Assembly (NCBI RefSeq): GCF_016924645.1
Contig: NZ_JAFFJV010000003.1
Span: 310,001-374,000, forward strand
DNA from: Rufibacter psychrotolerans
GTDB lineage: Bacteria; Bacteroidota; Bacteroidia; Cytophagales; Hymenobacteraceae
Direction of reading: 5' to 3'
Length of the DNA: 64,000 nucleotides
Below the pieces are notes generated by a model, which saw nothing but the letters and a program-made list of their open reading frames with translations, did no database searches and was not told where the DNA came from. Shown piece after piece: positions 1 through 9,166 of this stretch. Positions within the stretch are counted from its first letter, which is position 1, and every line of letters starts with the position of its first letter. The position numbers and the translations under genes were made by a program.

Positions 1-45
1 ACTACAGCATTAGCACATCAGCACATTAAAAAGTCAACCCATTGA

Positions 46-1296
46 TTACTCATCTTTGAGCGCCTCCACGGGGTTCACTCTTGCTGCTTTGGTAGCCGGA
101 ATAAGCCCCGCCAGGGCTCCCATGACCACCAGCAGCACTACCGCCATGAGCGCCACCCTGGGATCCACCTCCGGGCTTGCGAAGAAGCCGGCGTCCACTT
201 TGAACTTGTTCATCAGGTACTCAATCAGGGCCACCAGCCCGGTGCCAGCAATGAGCCCGGTTAAACCCGCAATGCTGGTAATCACCACCGATTCCTGTAA
301 AATCAAGCTGATCACCGACCACGGCGTAGCCCCTAGCGCCTTCCGGATGCCGATTTCCTTCGTGCGTTCCTTCACCACGATGAGCATAATGTTGCCCACC
401 CCAATGATGCCCGCAATGATGGTCCCGATGCTCACAATCCAGCTGAAGCCCGAGATTCCGGCAAACAGCCCCTGCACGTCTTTGAATTCTTTCTCCACGT
501 TGGCAGAGCCGAAGGCTTTCAGATCGGTAGGCGCTACCTGGTGGCGCTGGGCCAACAGCGTTTTCACTTTTTCCTCCACTACCTCAGCGGGTACGCCCGG
601 GGCCGGAATGATCTTGAAATGTCCGATGCGGTTAGGTTGGTTGAAGGTCTGCTGCAGCGTGGTATTGGGGATGTAAATGGTCTGGGAAGCGTACACAATG
701 TCCTCGCCTTTGCCCACCGGCGTGAACATTCCCACCACTTGGAAATGACTGCCCTTGATGTTGATGTATTTGCCGATGGGATCTTCGCCGGTTTTGAACA
801 GCACTTCCTGCACCCGTGGTCCGATCACCGCCACTTTGCGCTTCTCCTCAATGTCAATGCGGTTCACGAAGCGACCAGTGGAAATGGTGAGCGGGTCCAC
901 GTACAGCATCTCGGGGTAATCGCCGCTCACGTTGAAGGAGGAGTTCTTGTCGCCGTAGCTCACCGTAAAGGTTCCGTCCAGGCCGTTGCTGGGTGAGAGA
1001 ACGCCCACCTCCGGAACCTGCTCCTGAATGGCCTTGACATCGTCATTGGTGAGGTGCACAAACCGGCCTGCTTTCAGGCCCATGTAGGGCACGCTGGTGC
1101 GCTGGGTCCAGACAAACACTGCGTTCTTGGCAATGTTGAAGTCATTGGTAATGCCGTGCTCCAGGCCTTTGCCCGCGCCCAACAAGAGCACCAGCATGAA
1201 GATGCCCCAGAACACGCCAAACGCCGTGAGCCCCGTCCTGAGCTTGTGCTTCTTGACAGTGGCGTAAATCTCAGCCCATTTGTCTACATCAATCAT
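46..1296 (-). CDS. MacB/FtsX-type ABC transporter permease (copy 2)
   Basis: Inner-membrane permease of a MacB/LolCE-type ABC system, which typically moves lipoproteins, peptides or drugs outward. The 416 residues show an N-terminal membrane segment (about 20-42), a long periplasmic MacB-core region (about 43-280), then three C-terminal membrane segments with the FtsX-type stretch 'VKERTKEIGIRKALGATP' between the first two. That layout and length are normal for the family. It is a paralog of the next permease upstream (same start pattern MID.DKW, same C-terminal ALK.E). It is the last visible gene of a three-gene minus-strand unit after the ATPase and the first permease; further members could lie beyond the left window edge. 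The substrate cannot be read from the sequence. Confidence 0.9.
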   Translation of the reverse strand: MIDVDKWAEIYATVKKHKLRTGLTAFGVFWGIFMLVLLLGAGKGLEHGITNDFNIAKNAVFVWTQRTSVPYMGLKAGRFVHLTNDDVKAIQEQVPEVGVLSPSNGLDGTFTVSYGDKNSSFNVSGDYPEMLYVDPLTISTGRFVNRIDIEEKRKVAVIGPRVQEVLFKTGEDPIGKYINIKGSHFQVVGMFTPVGKGEDIVYASQTIYIPNTTLQQTFNQPNRIGHFKIIPAPGVPAEVVEEKVKTLLAQRHQVAPTDLKAFGSANVEKEFKDVQGLFAGISGFSWIVSIGTIIAGIIGVGNIMLIVVKERTKEIGIRKALGATPWSVISLILQESVVITSIAGLTGLIAGTGLVALIEYLMNKFKVDAGFFASPEVDPRVALMAVVLLVVMGALAGLIPATKAARVNPVEALKDE

Positions 1297-1301
1297 TTCT
1301 G

Positions 1302-1329
1302 GAGTTCTGAGTTATGAGTTCTGAGTCAA
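1302..1329. repeat. 7-nt phased degenerate repeat (GAGTTCT)x4
   Basis: Four consecutive heptamers GAGTTCT, GAGTTAT, GAGTTCT, GAGTCAA sit directly behind the start codon side of the second permease. Same type of phased short repeat occurs at four other gene edges in this window. Confidence 0.8.
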
Positions 1330-1421
1330 CAGTTATTTTGTGCCTGTTTTCCGAAAATCGGGTTGAAAACAGCTTATGGAGTTCATGGAGAAGAAGGTGT
1401 GGGGGCACCTGTCTGCAACAC

Positions 1422-1456
1422 TTCCTAATTCTTAATTCCTAATTCTCAATTCTGAA
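1422..1456. repeat. 7-nt phased degenerate repeat (TTCCTAA)x5
   Basis: Five heptamers TTCCTAA, TTCTTAA, TTCCTAA, TTCTCAA, TTCTGAA abut the stop codon of the first permease. The same heptamer family recurs in reverse orientation at 9038-9072. Confidence 0.85.
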
Positions 1457-2701
1457 TTACTCCGCCCTGAGGGCTTCAATGGGTTTAATGCTGGCGGCTT
1501 TGAGGGCGGGCATGAGTCCGGCCAGGGCTCCGGCCAGCACCAGCAGCACCGTGGCCGAGACGGCCACACCCAGGTTCACCCCCGGACTAGCGAAGAAAGG
1601 CAGCTCCGCACCGGATTTCTCCAGCGCATAGCGCATCAGATCCAGCAATCCCACGCCCGCCAGCAGCCCCAGATAGCCCGAGAAAGCCGTGATTACCACC
1701 GATTCCTGCAAAATCATGCTCACAATGGATACCGGAGTAGCGCCCAGCGCCTTCCGGACCCCGATCTCGCGGGTGCGTTCCTTCACAATGATGAGCATGA
1801 TGTTACTCACGCCCACAATCCCGGCGATGAGCGTGCCTACGCCCACCACCCACACAAACATATTGATGCCGTTGAACAGACCCATGATCTGCTCGTATTC
1901 CTTCTCGCCGTTGTTGATATCCAGCGCCTGGGCATCTTCGGGCGAGAATTTGTGCCGTTGGGCCAGCAGGCTTTTCACTTTGTCTTCAATCACCTGCGCT
2001 TTCACGCCGGGTTGCGCCACCATAGCCACCAGTTGCACCTGGTTAGGCTGGTTGTAAGTGGTCTGCAGCGTGGAGAAAGGGATATAGGCCCGTTCCTCCC
2101 TCCGGCCGCCGTTGTTGCCGCGTACGGTAAAAATGCCCACCACCTTGAAGTGGATGCCCTGGATGTTCACGTACTCTTCCAGACCAGTCTTGTCTTTGAA
2201 CAGTACTTCGCGCACCTTCTCGCCCAGCACAATCACCTTGCGTTTCTCTTTGATGTCGTTTTCGTTGAGGAGGCGGCCCACTTTCAGGCGTTCGCCGTTC
2301 ACCTCCAGGAACTCCGGCGTGGACCCGAAGACCTGGTAAGAGCCGTTCTCGGTCTTGTAGTTGATGGTGTACTCGCCCCAGAGGCGGTTACGTGGCGAGA
2401 TGATCTGTACCTGAGGTACTTCGCGGGAGATGGTGGCCAGATCCTCGTTGGTGAGTTTTATCTCGCGGCCCGGCCCCAGCCCTTTGTGGGGCATGGAAGA
2501 TTTTCCGCCGGAAAAGAAGATCCCGTTTTTGGCTCCGTCCCCAAATCGGTTGAACACCCCGTTCTGCAAGCCTTGCCCGAAACCCAGCAGCATGACCAGC
2601 ATGAAGATGCCCCAGAACACGCCAAAGGCCGTGAGGAAGGTGCGGAGTTTGTTCTTCCGGATGGTGCCCAGAATCTCCTGCCATTTGTCAATGTCAATCA
2701 T
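1457..2701 (-). CDS. MacB/FtsX-type ABC transporter permease (copy 1)
   Basis: A 414-residue inner-membrane permease with the same architecture as its downstream paralog: one N-terminal membrane helix, a periplasmic MacB-core domain, and three C-terminal helices with the motif 'VKERTREIGVRKALGATP'. It starts 12 bases after the ATPase stop codon, so the two are almost certainly co-transcribed and form one exporter. Two different permeases next to one ATPase suggest a heterodimeric complex of the LolCDE kind, or two alternative half-transporters; this is inference. The 155 bases between the two permeases carry two separate 7-nt phased repeats and a weak palindrome. Confidence 0.9.
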   Translation of the reverse strand: MIDIDKWQEILGTIRKNKLRTFLTAFGVFWGIFMLVMLLGFGQGLQNGVFNRFGDGAKNGIFFSGGKSSMPHKGLGPGREIKLTNEDLATISREVPQVQIISPRNRLWGEYTINYKTENGSYQVFGSTPEFLEVNGERLKVGRLLNENDIKEKRKVIVLGEKVREVLFKDKTGLEEYVNIQGIHFKVVGIFTVRGNNGGRREERAYIPFSTLQTTYNQPNQVQLVAMVAQPGVKAQVIEDKVKSLLAQRHKFSPEDAQALDINNGEKEYEQIMGLFNGINMFVWVVGVGTLIAGIVGVSNIMLIIVKERTREIGVRKALGATPVSIVSMILQESVVITAFSGYLGLLAGVGLLDLMRYALEKSGAELPFFASPGVNLGVAVSATVLLVLAGALAGLMPALKAASIKPIEALRAE

Positions 2702-2713
2702 GTTCTGCGGGTG

Positions 2714-3433
2714 TCAGGCTTGGGAATAAGCAACTGGCGTCAGAAATTCCTCGGTTTTGTTTCCCAGACCATCGTCCAGGATTAGACCGTCTTTGAGCCG
2801 GATCACGCGTTGGGTTTGGTCGGCAATGTCGTTTTCGTGGGTGACAATTACCACGGTCATGCCTTCGCGGTTTACTTCCTTGAAAATCTCCATCACCTCG
2901 TTGGTAGTGGCGGTGTCCAGGGCACCAGTGGGTTCATCGGCTAAGATCAGTTTGGGCTTGCTGATGAGGGCCCGCGCGATGGCCACCCGCTGCCGCTGCC
3001 CGCCAGACATCTCGTTGGGCGAGTGCTCAGCCCATTCCTTCAGGCCCACACGGTCAAGGTACTCCAGGGCCAGTTTGTTGCGCTCTTTTCGGCCTACTTT
3101 CTGGTAATAGAGCGGTAACGCCACGTTTTCCATGGCGTTTTTGAAGGTAAGCAGGTTAAAGCTCTGGAAAACGAAGCCCAGGAACTTGTTGCGGTAATAA
3201 GCAGCTTTGGCTTGGGAGAGATTCTTGATGGGGGTTCCGGCCAGCGTGTAGTCTCCGGAGTCAAAATCGTCCAGAATGCCCAGGATGTTGAGCAAGGTGG
3301 ATTTGCCGGAGCCGGAAGAACCCATGATAGACACCAGTTCTCCTTCGCGTATGTGCAGGTCAATGCCTTTCAGCACATGCAGTTTGTGCTGCGCCATGGC
3401 GTAATACTTATGGATGTTCTGGAGCTGTATCAT
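2714..3433 (-). CDS. MacB/LolD-type ABC transporter ATP-binding protein
   Basis: ATPase that powers the two adjacent permeases. The 239 residues contain Walker A GSSGSGKST (38-46), Q-loop Q90, ABC signature MSGGQRQR (142-149) and Walker B LILADEPTG (about 162-170), followed by an H-loop in VIVTHE. The short spacing and lack of other domains are typical of LolD/MacB-type ATPases. I chose the ATG at 3433 (protein begins MIQLQNIHKYY); the reading frame also allows a TTG two codons earlier. The gene leads a minus-strand unit with the permeases. The 370 bases upstream contain a palindrome and no gene. Confidence 0.92.
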   Translation of the reverse strand: MIQLQNIHKYYAMAQHKLHVLKGIDLHIREGELVSIMGSSGSGKSTLLNILGILDDFDSGDYTLAGTPIKNLSQAKAAYYRNKFLGFVFQSFNLLTFKNAMENVALPLYYQKVGRKERNKLALEYLDRVGLKEWAEHSPNEMSGGQRQRVAIARALISKPKLILADEPTGALDTATTNEVMEIFKEVNREGMTVVIVTHENDIADQTQRVIRLKDGLILDDGLGNKTEEFLTPVAYSQA

Positions 3434-3540
3434 GGTCAATCAGGGTTGAAATGCTCTTCTACAAACTCTTCGGCTAGAATGCTTTCCTTTACAGATGCTA
3501 TTCTATTGGCTTGGGTTGCTTCTCCCACAAAAAAAGATGT

Positions 3541-3582
3541 GCTGTTTTAAGCCAGCTTTTTCCAAAACCGGCCTAAAACAGC
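3541..3582. repeat. Intergenic palindrome, family member
   Basis: Arms GCTGTTTTA (3541-3549) and TAAAACAGC (3574-3582) around a GCC...GGC inner stem and an A/T-rich loop. Lies upstream of the ABC ATPase, so it is not obviously a terminator. Confidence 0.8.
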
Positions 3583-3753
3583 GGTGTGAAAGCAACTACC
3601 TTATTTGTAGCATTCACCCTTTACTTCTTACAACAATTTCAAGACAAATATTTGGCAGTTATCCCCTATGCCGTATCTGCGAATGCTTTCCTTACACAAG
3701 TTAATCAATTATGAATCAGACTACTACATTCTTAAATCATTTCCTGGGCGCAA

Positions 3754-3787
3754 TAAAAAAGCCGCTCCCGGTAAAGGAAGCGGCTTT
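3754..3787 (-). terminator. Rho-independent terminator of the His/Met-rich lipoprotein gene
   Basis: Hairpin AAGCCGCT ... AGCGGCTT, followed on the minus strand by a T run (plus-strand AAAAAA at 3755-3760). It lies about 20 bases after the stop codon of the lipoprotein gene. Confidence 0.8.
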
Positions 3788-3808
3788 CTGCTTTAAGAGA
3801 AGTTTATT

Positions 3809-4678
3809 TTATTGTTTCAGGGTTATTTTACGCTCAACAGTGTTAAACGGACCCGGAATCACTTTCCCTTGGTTGTCAATTAACTCCAGTTTAAAGGTGT
3901 TCTCGCCCATCGGCAGGCCTTCTACCAGGTACGGCAGCCACTGATCCAGAATAAACTCATTGCCGTTGATGGTGGCGCGCACCTTGTTTCCATCTTTGGC
4001 CAGTTCAGTATTCACCAGGTAGAAATCCAGCATGATTTTGCGGGTATCGGCACCGGTGTACTCGCCTTTAGGGCGGCTGTAGAACAGGTGCTGGCCGTTC
4101 TCGTCAAACTTGGCGGTGTTGCCGGTGGTATTGCCCACGTTGATCACGCGCAGGTCATACGCTTCTTTGTGCTTGATGCTCTCGTGGTAAGAACGAGACA
4201 GGAACGACAGTACCACGTGCTGGCCCGGCTTGATGGCTTTCTTGAACGTAGGCTTGTAATGGGCGGTATAAGGCTCATTGTCTACGATGTTGTGGATGTG
4301 CTGGCCTTCTTTGGAGTTGGCGTGCTCATGGGTGCCCGCGTCTGGCGTCTGCTGGCTCAGCTGGAAGTTGTTTACCGCATACTCAAACTGCACCGAGTCG
4401 CCGGTTACTTTCCCGTTTTTCTCGGGTCTGTTCAGTTCCAGATCGGCATCAGGGAAATCAACGGAGTTGCTGTAAGAGTAAACTTTCAGGCCGCCTTTCT
4501 CCATAGGCGTACCCATGGTGCCCTGGTGCTGCACACCGGCGGTATCATGGTCCATGCCCGCGTGATCCGCGGCAGCGGTGGTATCAGTATCAGTGGTAGA
4601 GGCAGCGCGCTTTCCGTCACAGGCAGAGGCAAGTAGCAGGGCGGCTACTGCCAAAAAAGACAAATGTTTCTTTTTCAT
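3809..4678 (-). CDS. His/Met-rich secreted lipoprotein of unknown function
   Basis: I do not recognise this family. The protein of 289 residues begins with a lipoprotein signal (MKKKHLSFLAVAALLLASAC, Cys at about 20) and should be membrane-anchored outside the cytoplasm. Residues about 25-55 are rich in Asp, His, Met and Thr (DHAGMDHD, QHQGTMGTPM), a composition seen in copper- or other metal-binding tails; a second His cluster HEHANSKEGQHIH follows. The rest looks like beta-strand-rich secretory sequence ending in a normal C-terminus. Start chosen at the ATG 4678 because it opens the signal peptide; an upstream in-frame ATG at 4717 would overlap the promoter. It is divergent from the oxygenase gene, and a TATCTTTG -7 box lies at 4715-4722. 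Metal binding is inference only. Confidence 0.75.
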   Translation of the reverse strand: MKKKHLSFLAVAALLLASACDGKRAASTTDTDTTAAADHAGMDHDTAGVQHQGTMGTPMEKGGLKVYSYSNSVDFPDADLELNRPEKNGKVTGDSVQFEYAVNNFQLSQQTPDAGTHEHANSKEGQHIHNIVDNEPYTAHYKPTFKKAIKPGQHVVLSFLSRSYHESIKHKEAYDLRVINVGNTTGNTAKFDENGQHLFYSRPKGEYTGADTRKIMLDFYLVNTELAKDGNKVRATINGNEFILDQWLPYLVEGLPMGENTFKLELIDNQGKVIPGPFNTVERKITLKQ

Positions 4679-4714
4679 AGTAGTTAGGTTTTCGTATAAA
4701 TACGCAGAATGTTT

Positions 4715-4722
4715 CAAAGATA
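4715..4722 (-). promoter_or_regulatory. Putative Bacteroidota -7 element (lipoprotein gene)
   Basis: Minus-strand TATCTTTG matches TAnnTTTG and lies 37 bases upstream of the chosen ATG. No clear TTG -33 box at the usual distance. Confidence 0.5.
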
Positions 4723-4783
4723 GAAATTTTGTAACTTGCAGCCCTTTTCAGCACCAATTAAGAAGACGTCAAAGGAAGACATC

Positions 4784-5755
4784 ATGAGCGATAAATTATT
4801 AGAGGAAATTCCATCGTTAGACTTAGCCGATTTCGTTTCCGGCGACCCGGCCCGCAAGGCGGCTTTCGTGCAGGCGTTGGGCGAGGCTTACCAGAACATC
4901 GGTTTTGTGGCGGTTAAAAACCACGGCTTAAGCGATGAATTGACCAAGCGTCTGTATACTGCTACGCAGTCGTTCTTTGCGTTACCGGATGACGTAAAAA
5001 GCAAATACGAGATTCCGGGGCTGGCTGGTCAGCGCGGCTACGTGGGCAAAGGAAAAGAACACGCCAAAGGCCGCAATACCGGTGACTTGAAAGAGTTTTA
5101 CCACGTAGGTCAGATCGTGACGGATAATGACCCGGTGAAGGAAGAGTACCCAGACAACGTGTGGCCCGCCGAGGTTCCTGATTTTGAATCAGCTACTTCT
5201 ACGGCTTACAAACTGCTGGAGAACGCCGGCAAGAACATGCTGCGTGCCATTGCCCTGTACCTGGAACTTCCGGAGGATTACTTCGATGCCAAAGTACACA
5301 ACGGGAACAGCATCCTGCGCGCTATCCACTACTTCCCCATCGAGGACCCAGACAGCGTACCCGCCGATGCCGTACGCGCCGCTGAGCACGGTGATATCAA
5401 CCTGATTACCTTGCTGATGGGTGCCTCTGCCGATGGTCTGCAAGTACTGCGCCGCGATGGCAAATGGATTCCGATCACGGCCTTGCCAGAGCAGATTGTG
5501 GTAAATGTAGGCGATATGCTGTCTCGCCACACCAACAACAGGCTGAAGTCTACCATTCACCGCGTAGTGAACCCGCCGCGCGAGCTGATGCACACTTCCC
5601 GCTACTCTATCCCGTTCTTCATGCACCCACGCTCTGAAATGGACCTGACCTGTTTGGAGAGCTGCATTGATGAGCAGAACCCAAAACAATTCCCAGACAT
5701 CACCGCCGGTGAGTTCCTGAACGAGCGTTTGATTGAGCTGGGACTTAAGAAATAA
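4784..5755 (+). CDS. Isopenicillin-N-synthase-like 2-oxoglutarate/Fe(II) oxygenase
   Basis: Non-haem iron oxygenase of the isopenicillin N synthase-like family, about 323 residues, cytoplasmic. The N-terminal DIOX_N region (IPSLDLADF ... GFVAVKNHGL) is followed by the double-stranded beta-helix core. Iron ligands fit H202-x-D204 (EHGDIN) and H259 (STIHRVVNP); R273-x-S275 (SRYSIPFF) fits the co-substrate carboxylate site. All expected residues are present, so it is probably active, but the substrate is unknown: the family includes plant-like hydroxylases and bacterial amino-acid or hormone-modifying enzymes. Start at 4784 is chosen because AAAGGAAG precedes it at a good distance. It is monocistronic, ending in its own terminator. 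Confidence 0.88.
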   Translation: MSDKLLEEIPSLDLADFVSGDPARKAAFVQALGEAYQNIGFVAVKNHGLSDELTKRLYTATQSFFALPDDVKSKYEIPGLAGQRGYVGKGKEHAKGRNTGDLKEFYHVGQIVTDNDPVKEEYPDNVWPAEVPDFESATSTAYKLLENAGKNMLRAIALYLELPEDYFDAKVHNGNSILRAIHYFPIEDPDSVPADAVRAAEHGDINLITLLMGASADGLQVLRRDGKWIPITALPEQIVVNVGDMLSRHTNNRLKSTIHRVVNPPRELMHTSRYSIPFFMHPRSEMDLTCLESCIDEQNPKQFPDITAGEFLNERLIELGLKK

Positions 5756-5771
5756 CCCATTGCAAAATTTA

Positions 5772-5802
5772 GAAAGGGGCCTTTAGGGCTCCTTTCGTTT
5801 TT
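5772..5802 (+). terminator. Rho-independent terminator of the oxygenase gene
   Basis: Ten-pair stem (GAAAGGGGCC with GGCTCCTTTC, one G-T pair), five-base loop, then GTTTTT; starts 16 bases after the stop codon. Confidence 0.85.
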
Positions 5803-5852
5803 ATGCCTATTTTTAAATAAAGGCTTAAAAACGCGTCACAAGCCCACACCAT

Positions 5853-7028
5853 TTGCGCCCTCGTAACTACATTTTCCTGAAAGATGTTGCGTATCTCTCG
5901 CTCACCGCGTTTGGTGGGCCGCAGGCGCATATTGCCATGATGCTGCGCCTGATGGTGGAAAAGAGACGGTACATCACAGAGAAGGAACTGCTGGAACTCA
6001 ACGCGCTCTGCCAGATCTTGCCCGGCCCTTCTTCCACCCAAACTATTACGGCCATCGGTTTCAAGGTTGGGGGCCCTAACCTAGCCTATCTTACCCTGTT
6101 GGTCTGGATTGCCCCCGCGGCCTTGATCATGATTGGCGCGGCTCTGCTCATCTCCTTTCTGCAAGGCAAAGGTGCTCCGCTGGGCTTTACCCGGTTTATT
6201 CAGCCCATGGCAGTAGGCTTTGTGGCCTTTGCAGCCTGGCGCATCAGTTCTAAGGTAGTGCATACCAAAGGTGGTATTATAATCATGGTAATCTCTGCCA
6301 TCCTCTCGTTCTTCTTCCGATCGCCTTGGGTGTTCCCGGCACTGCTGCTGGCCGGAGGAAGCCTGACGGCACTCCGGTTCCAGGACCAGCCGGTGCTGGA
6401 AAAGAAACCCATGCGGGTAGAATGGGCCAACTTCTTCCTGTTTCTGGGGGTTCTGATCGCCGCCGCCTTGCTTGGACGGTACACGCAACTGAGGGCGGTA
6501 CTGTTGTTTGAGAACTTCTACCGGAACGGCAGTCTCATCTTTGGGGGTGGCCAGGTCCTGATCCCGGTGATGTACACTGAGTTTGTGGAATTCAAAGGCT
6601 ATCTTAGTTCCAAGGAGTTTCTGTCTGGTTTTGCCATGGTGCAGGCGCTACCGGGCCCCGTTTTCTCTTTCTGCTCCTACATTGGTACCTTATCCATGCG
6701 ACCCTACGGCTGGGGAGGGCAGATTATTGGAGGCGTAGTTTCCACTATTGGCATCTTTCTGCCCGGCACGTTCCTGATTTTCTTTGTGATCCGCTTCTGG
6801 GAAGAACTCCGCAAGTACCGGGTCATCCAAGCCTCTATGGAAGGAATCAATGCCGTAGGTTGTGGAATGGTTTGCGCTGCGGCTATTATGCTCTACCACC
6901 CCATTGAGAACACCCCTTACAATTTTGGTCTGGTGGTAGCCACCTTCGTGTTGCTGCAATGGACCAGAATTCCGGCTCCGGTACTTATTTTGGCTGGTTT
7001 GGTGGTTGGGTTGCTCTTCCCTAATTGA
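5853..7028 (+). CDS. chrA: Chromate-transporter family protein (ChrA, two CHR domains)
   Basis: Integral membrane protein of the CHR superfamily, 391 residues, which in characterised members expels chromate by proton-coupled exchange. Two homologous CHR halves are visible: the first opens with FLKDVAYLSLTAFGGPQAHIAMM and has the LCQILPGPSSTQ loop; the second has GSLIFGGGQVLIPVMYTEFV and the matching ALPGPVFSFCSYIG loop. Both halves carry the family's GG.. and PGP signatures, so this is a full-length 'long-chain' ChrA. The only in-frame start that keeps the N-terminal motif is a TTG at 5853; an in-frame stop lies at 5826, and no ATG is available before residue 29. Whether the natural substrate is chromate is not shown by sequence. 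Confidence 0.88.
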   Translation: MRPRNYIFLKDVAYLSLTAFGGPQAHIAMMLRLMVEKRRYITEKELLELNALCQILPGPSSTQTITAIGFKVGGPNLAYLTLLVWIAPAALIMIGAALLISFLQGKGAPLGFTRFIQPMAVGFVAFAAWRISSKVVHTKGGIIIMVISAILSFFFRSPWVFPALLLAGGSLTALRFQDQPVLEKKPMRVEWANFFLFLGVLIAAALLGRYTQLRAVLLFENFYRNGSLIFGGGQVLIPVMYTEFVEFKGYLSSKEFLSGFAMVQALPGPVFSFCSYIGTLSMRPYGWGGQIIGGVVSTIGIFLPGTFLIFFVIRFWEELRKYRVIQASMEGINAVGCGMVCAAAIMLYHPIENTPYNFGLVVATFVLLQWTRIPAPVLILAGLVVGLLFPN

Positions 7029-7070
7029 AGGGGTTTTAGCCCTATTTACCAGAAAACAGCTTAAAAGCAG

Positions 7071-7105
7071 AAAGCCCCGTGAAGATGTACTCCTCACAGG
7101 GCTTT
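7071..7105. terminator. Bidirectional terminator between chrA and rfbA
   Basis: AAAGCCCCGTGA ... TCACAGGGCTTT hairpin with one bulge between two convergent genes; A run on one side and T run on the other would serve both directions. Confidence 0.75.
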
Positions 7106-7135
7106 ACTGATATGACTTGAAAGCCTTCTCCGTTT

Positions 7136-8020
7136 TTATAGATTGGCAGCTACTTTCTGTTCTCTCAGAACGCTCAGCAGGTAATCGCCGTAACCGCTCT
7201 TGCGTAACGGTTCAGCAATCCGTTGTAATTGCTCGGCATCAATAAAGCCCATCCGGTAGGCAACTTCCTCAATGGCTCCAATTTTCAGGCCTTGGCGCTC
7301 TTCAATGACCTGCACAAAGGTGGCAGCCTGCATCAGTGACTGGATGGTACCGGTATCCAACCAAGCGGTACCGCGGTCTAAAATCCCGACCTTCAGTTTG
7401 CCCTGGCGCAGATACTCTTTGTTCACATCGGTGATTTCGTACTCGCCTCTGGGGCTGGGCTCCAGATTTTTGGCAATTTCCACTACTTGGTTGTCATAGA
7501 AGTAAAGACCAGGTACCGCGTAGCTAGATTTTGGCTGCTGGGGCTTTTCTTCGATAGAAATGGCCTTCATGTTATCGTCAAACTCCACCACACCGTAACG
7601 CTCTGGGTCATGCACATGGTAGGCGTATACCACTCCTCCGTCTGGATCATTGTTCGCCTGCAACAATTTGCTCATGCCCGATCCGTAGAAGATATTGTCT
7701 CCCAGAATAAGTGCGGCCTTGTCATTACCTATAAAGTCTGCCCCTAACACAAAGGCTTGGGCCAGTCCGTTAGGCACTTCCTGCACCTGATAGCTGAAAT
7801 TACACCCAATCTGGCTACCATCTCCCAACAGACGCTCAAACATAGGCAGGTCATGCGGGGTAGAAATAATCAGGATATCCTTGATCCCCGCTAACATCAA
7901 CGTTGACAACGGGTAGTAGATCATGGGCTTATCGTACACAGGCATCAGCTGTTTACTTACCGCTAAGGTGAGCGGGTGCAGTCTTGTTCCTGAGCCTCCG
8001 GCTAAAACAATTCCTTTCAT
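7136..8020 (-). CDS. rfbA: Glucose-1-phosphate thymidylyltransferase
   Basis: Makes dTDP-glucose from glucose-1-phosphate and dTTP, the first step toward dTDP-6-deoxysugars. The 294-residue protein shows the nucleotidyltransferase loop [11 protein letters not shown] (about 8-18), [11 protein letters not shown], and EEKPQQPKS, all standard for RfbA/RmlA, and ends at the usual length. Start taken at ATG 8020 (MKGIVLAGG); longer frames overlap the preceding gene. It is the last gene of the minus-strand sugar operon, four bases after the epimerase stop codon. rmlC and rmlD, which would complete dTDP-rhamnose, are absent from the window. Confidence 0.95.
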   Translation of the reverse strand: MKGIVLAGGSGTRLHPLTLAVSKQLMPVYDKPMIYYPLSTLMLAGIKDILIISTPHDLPMFERLLGDGSQIGCNFSYQVQEVPNGLAQAFVLGADFIGNDKAALILGDNIFYGSGMSKLLQANNDPDGGVVYAYHVHDPERYGVVEFDDNMKAISIEEKPQQPKSSYAVPGLYFYDNQVVEIAKNLEPSPRGEYEITDVNKEYLRQGKLKVGILDRGTAWLDTGTIQSLMQAATFVQVIEERQGLKIGAIEEVAYRMGFIDAEQLQRIAEPLRKSGYGDYLLSVLREQKVAANL

Positions 8021-8024
8021 GTTC

Positions 8025-9032
8025 TTATTTCTGGTTGTAAATAAAGTCTTGATTCTCCCGGAACCAGGCCAGCGTTCTTTGCAGACCTTCTCTGATTTTG
8101 ATTTGCGGATCATACCCCAGCAGGTTTCTTGCTTTGGAGATGTCGGCTAAGCTATCTCTGATGTCACCGGCACGTTCTGGGCCATATTCTGCCTCTACGT
8201 CTACCCCGGCCTCTTCTTTCAGGATGTTGAACAAGTCGTTCAAAGAAGTTCTGTCACCCACCGCAATGTTGTACACTTGGTTGATGGCTTCGGGGTTGGT
8301 AACTAGGGCGGCTTTAATGTTGGCCTGTACGCAGTTCTCCACGAAAGTGAAGTCACGGGTGTGCTCGCCGTCACCGTTCATTCTAGGGCCACGGTTATTG
8401 AGCACCGCATCAATGAACAAGGGAATTACGGCCGCATACGCCCCGTTTGGATCCTGGCGCGGTCCGAAAATATTGAAGTAACGCAGCCCGATGATCTCCA
8501 TGCCATAAGTTTTGCCAAAGACATCGGCATACAGCTCATTCGCGTATTTGGTAACGGCATACGGTGAGAGTGGCTTGCCTATCTTATCCTCCACTTTAGG
8601 CAGGGATTTGCTGTCGCCGTAGGTAGAAGAAGAGGCCGCATACACGAACCGCTTCACCTTTTGCTCTTTGGTAGCGACCAGCATGTTCACAAAGCCGCCC
8701 ACATTTACATCATTGGAAGTGATGGGGTCTTTCACGCTTCTGGGCACTGACCCTAGAGCAGCCTGATGGAGCACTACATCCATGCCTTCGCAGGCTTTCA
8801 TGCAGTCTTCCAGATTACGGATATCACCTTCCTGCACTTCTAACCGTTCATTTCCTTGGAAGGCTTTGAGGTTCTTGTGGAATCCGTTGGAGTAGTTATC
8901 TAAGACCCGTACTTTCTTGGCATTGTACTTTAAAAGGTATTCTACCAGGTTTGAACCAATAAATCCGGCACCACCGGTTATCAAGAATGACGTCTGCTCC
9001 AGAGAGCCGTCATGAAAAGGATGCTCGTACAC
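8025..9032 (-). CDS. UDP-N-acetylhexosamine 4-epimerase, TviC/WbpP-like
   Basis: Extended short-chain dehydrogenase/reductase of 335 residues. NAD-binding GGAGFIG is at 20-26, Ser/Tyr/Lys catalytic residues in SSSTYGD and Y158-AVTK162. The stretch [20 protein letters not shown] and the motif [20 protein letters not shown] are those of WbpP and TviC, which epimerise UDP-GlcNAc/UDP-GlcNAcA to the galacto forms. Together with the TviB-like dehydrogenase in the same operon it could deliver UDP-GalNAcA. The gene is separated from rfbB upstream by 190 bases that hold a perfect palindrome and a 7-nt phased repeat, so partial termination before it is possible. Confidence 0.88.
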   Translation of the reverse strand: MYEHPFHDGSLEQTSFLITGGAGFIGSNLVEYLLKYNAKKVRVLDNYSNGFHKNLKAFQGNERLEVQEGDIRNLEDCMKACEGMDVVLHQAALGSVPRSVKDPITSNDVNVGGFVNMLVATKEQKVKRFVYAASSSTYGDSKSLPKVEDKIGKPLSPYAVTKYANELYADVFGKTYGMEIIGLRYFNIFGPRQDPNGAYAAVIPLFIDAVLNNRGPRMNGDGEHTRDFTFVENCVQANIKAALVTNPEAINQVYNIAVGDRTSLNDLFNILKEEAGVDVEAEYGPERAGDIRDSLADISKARNLLGYDPQIKIREGLQRTLAWFRENQDFIYNQK

Positions 9033-9037
9033 TTTAC

Positions 9038-9072
9038 TTAATTAGGAATTAAGAATTAGGAATTAAGAATCT
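9038..9072. repeat. 7-nt phased degenerate repeat (GGAATTA/AGAATTA)x5
   Basis: Heptamers TTAATTA, GGAATTA, AGAATTA, GGAATTA, AGAATCT lie 5 bases upstream of the epimerase start. This is the reverse complement of the repeat at 1422-1456. Confidence 0.85.
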
Positions 9073-9166
9073 TTGCTTGTTTGACAAAAGGGCAGAGATC
9101 TTTTTTATTTGAGAGGAAAATACTGGTAAATGACTGCTGTCAAACCATGGAATTGCCTCTAACAAG

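Larger units (their letters stand above)
3434..3808. other. Intergenic region, no gene
   Basis: Contains the palindrome at 3541-3582 next to the ABC operon start, then AT-rich sequence without a convincing reading frame, then the terminator of the lipoprotein gene (3754-3787). A clear Bacteroidota -7 box for the ABC operon was not found. Confidence 0.7.

Noticed and set aside
5853-5885. Downstream ATG as chrA start
   Set aside because: The first in-frame Met lies inside helix 1 after the conserved TAFGGPQAHI motif, so TTG 5853 is needed.
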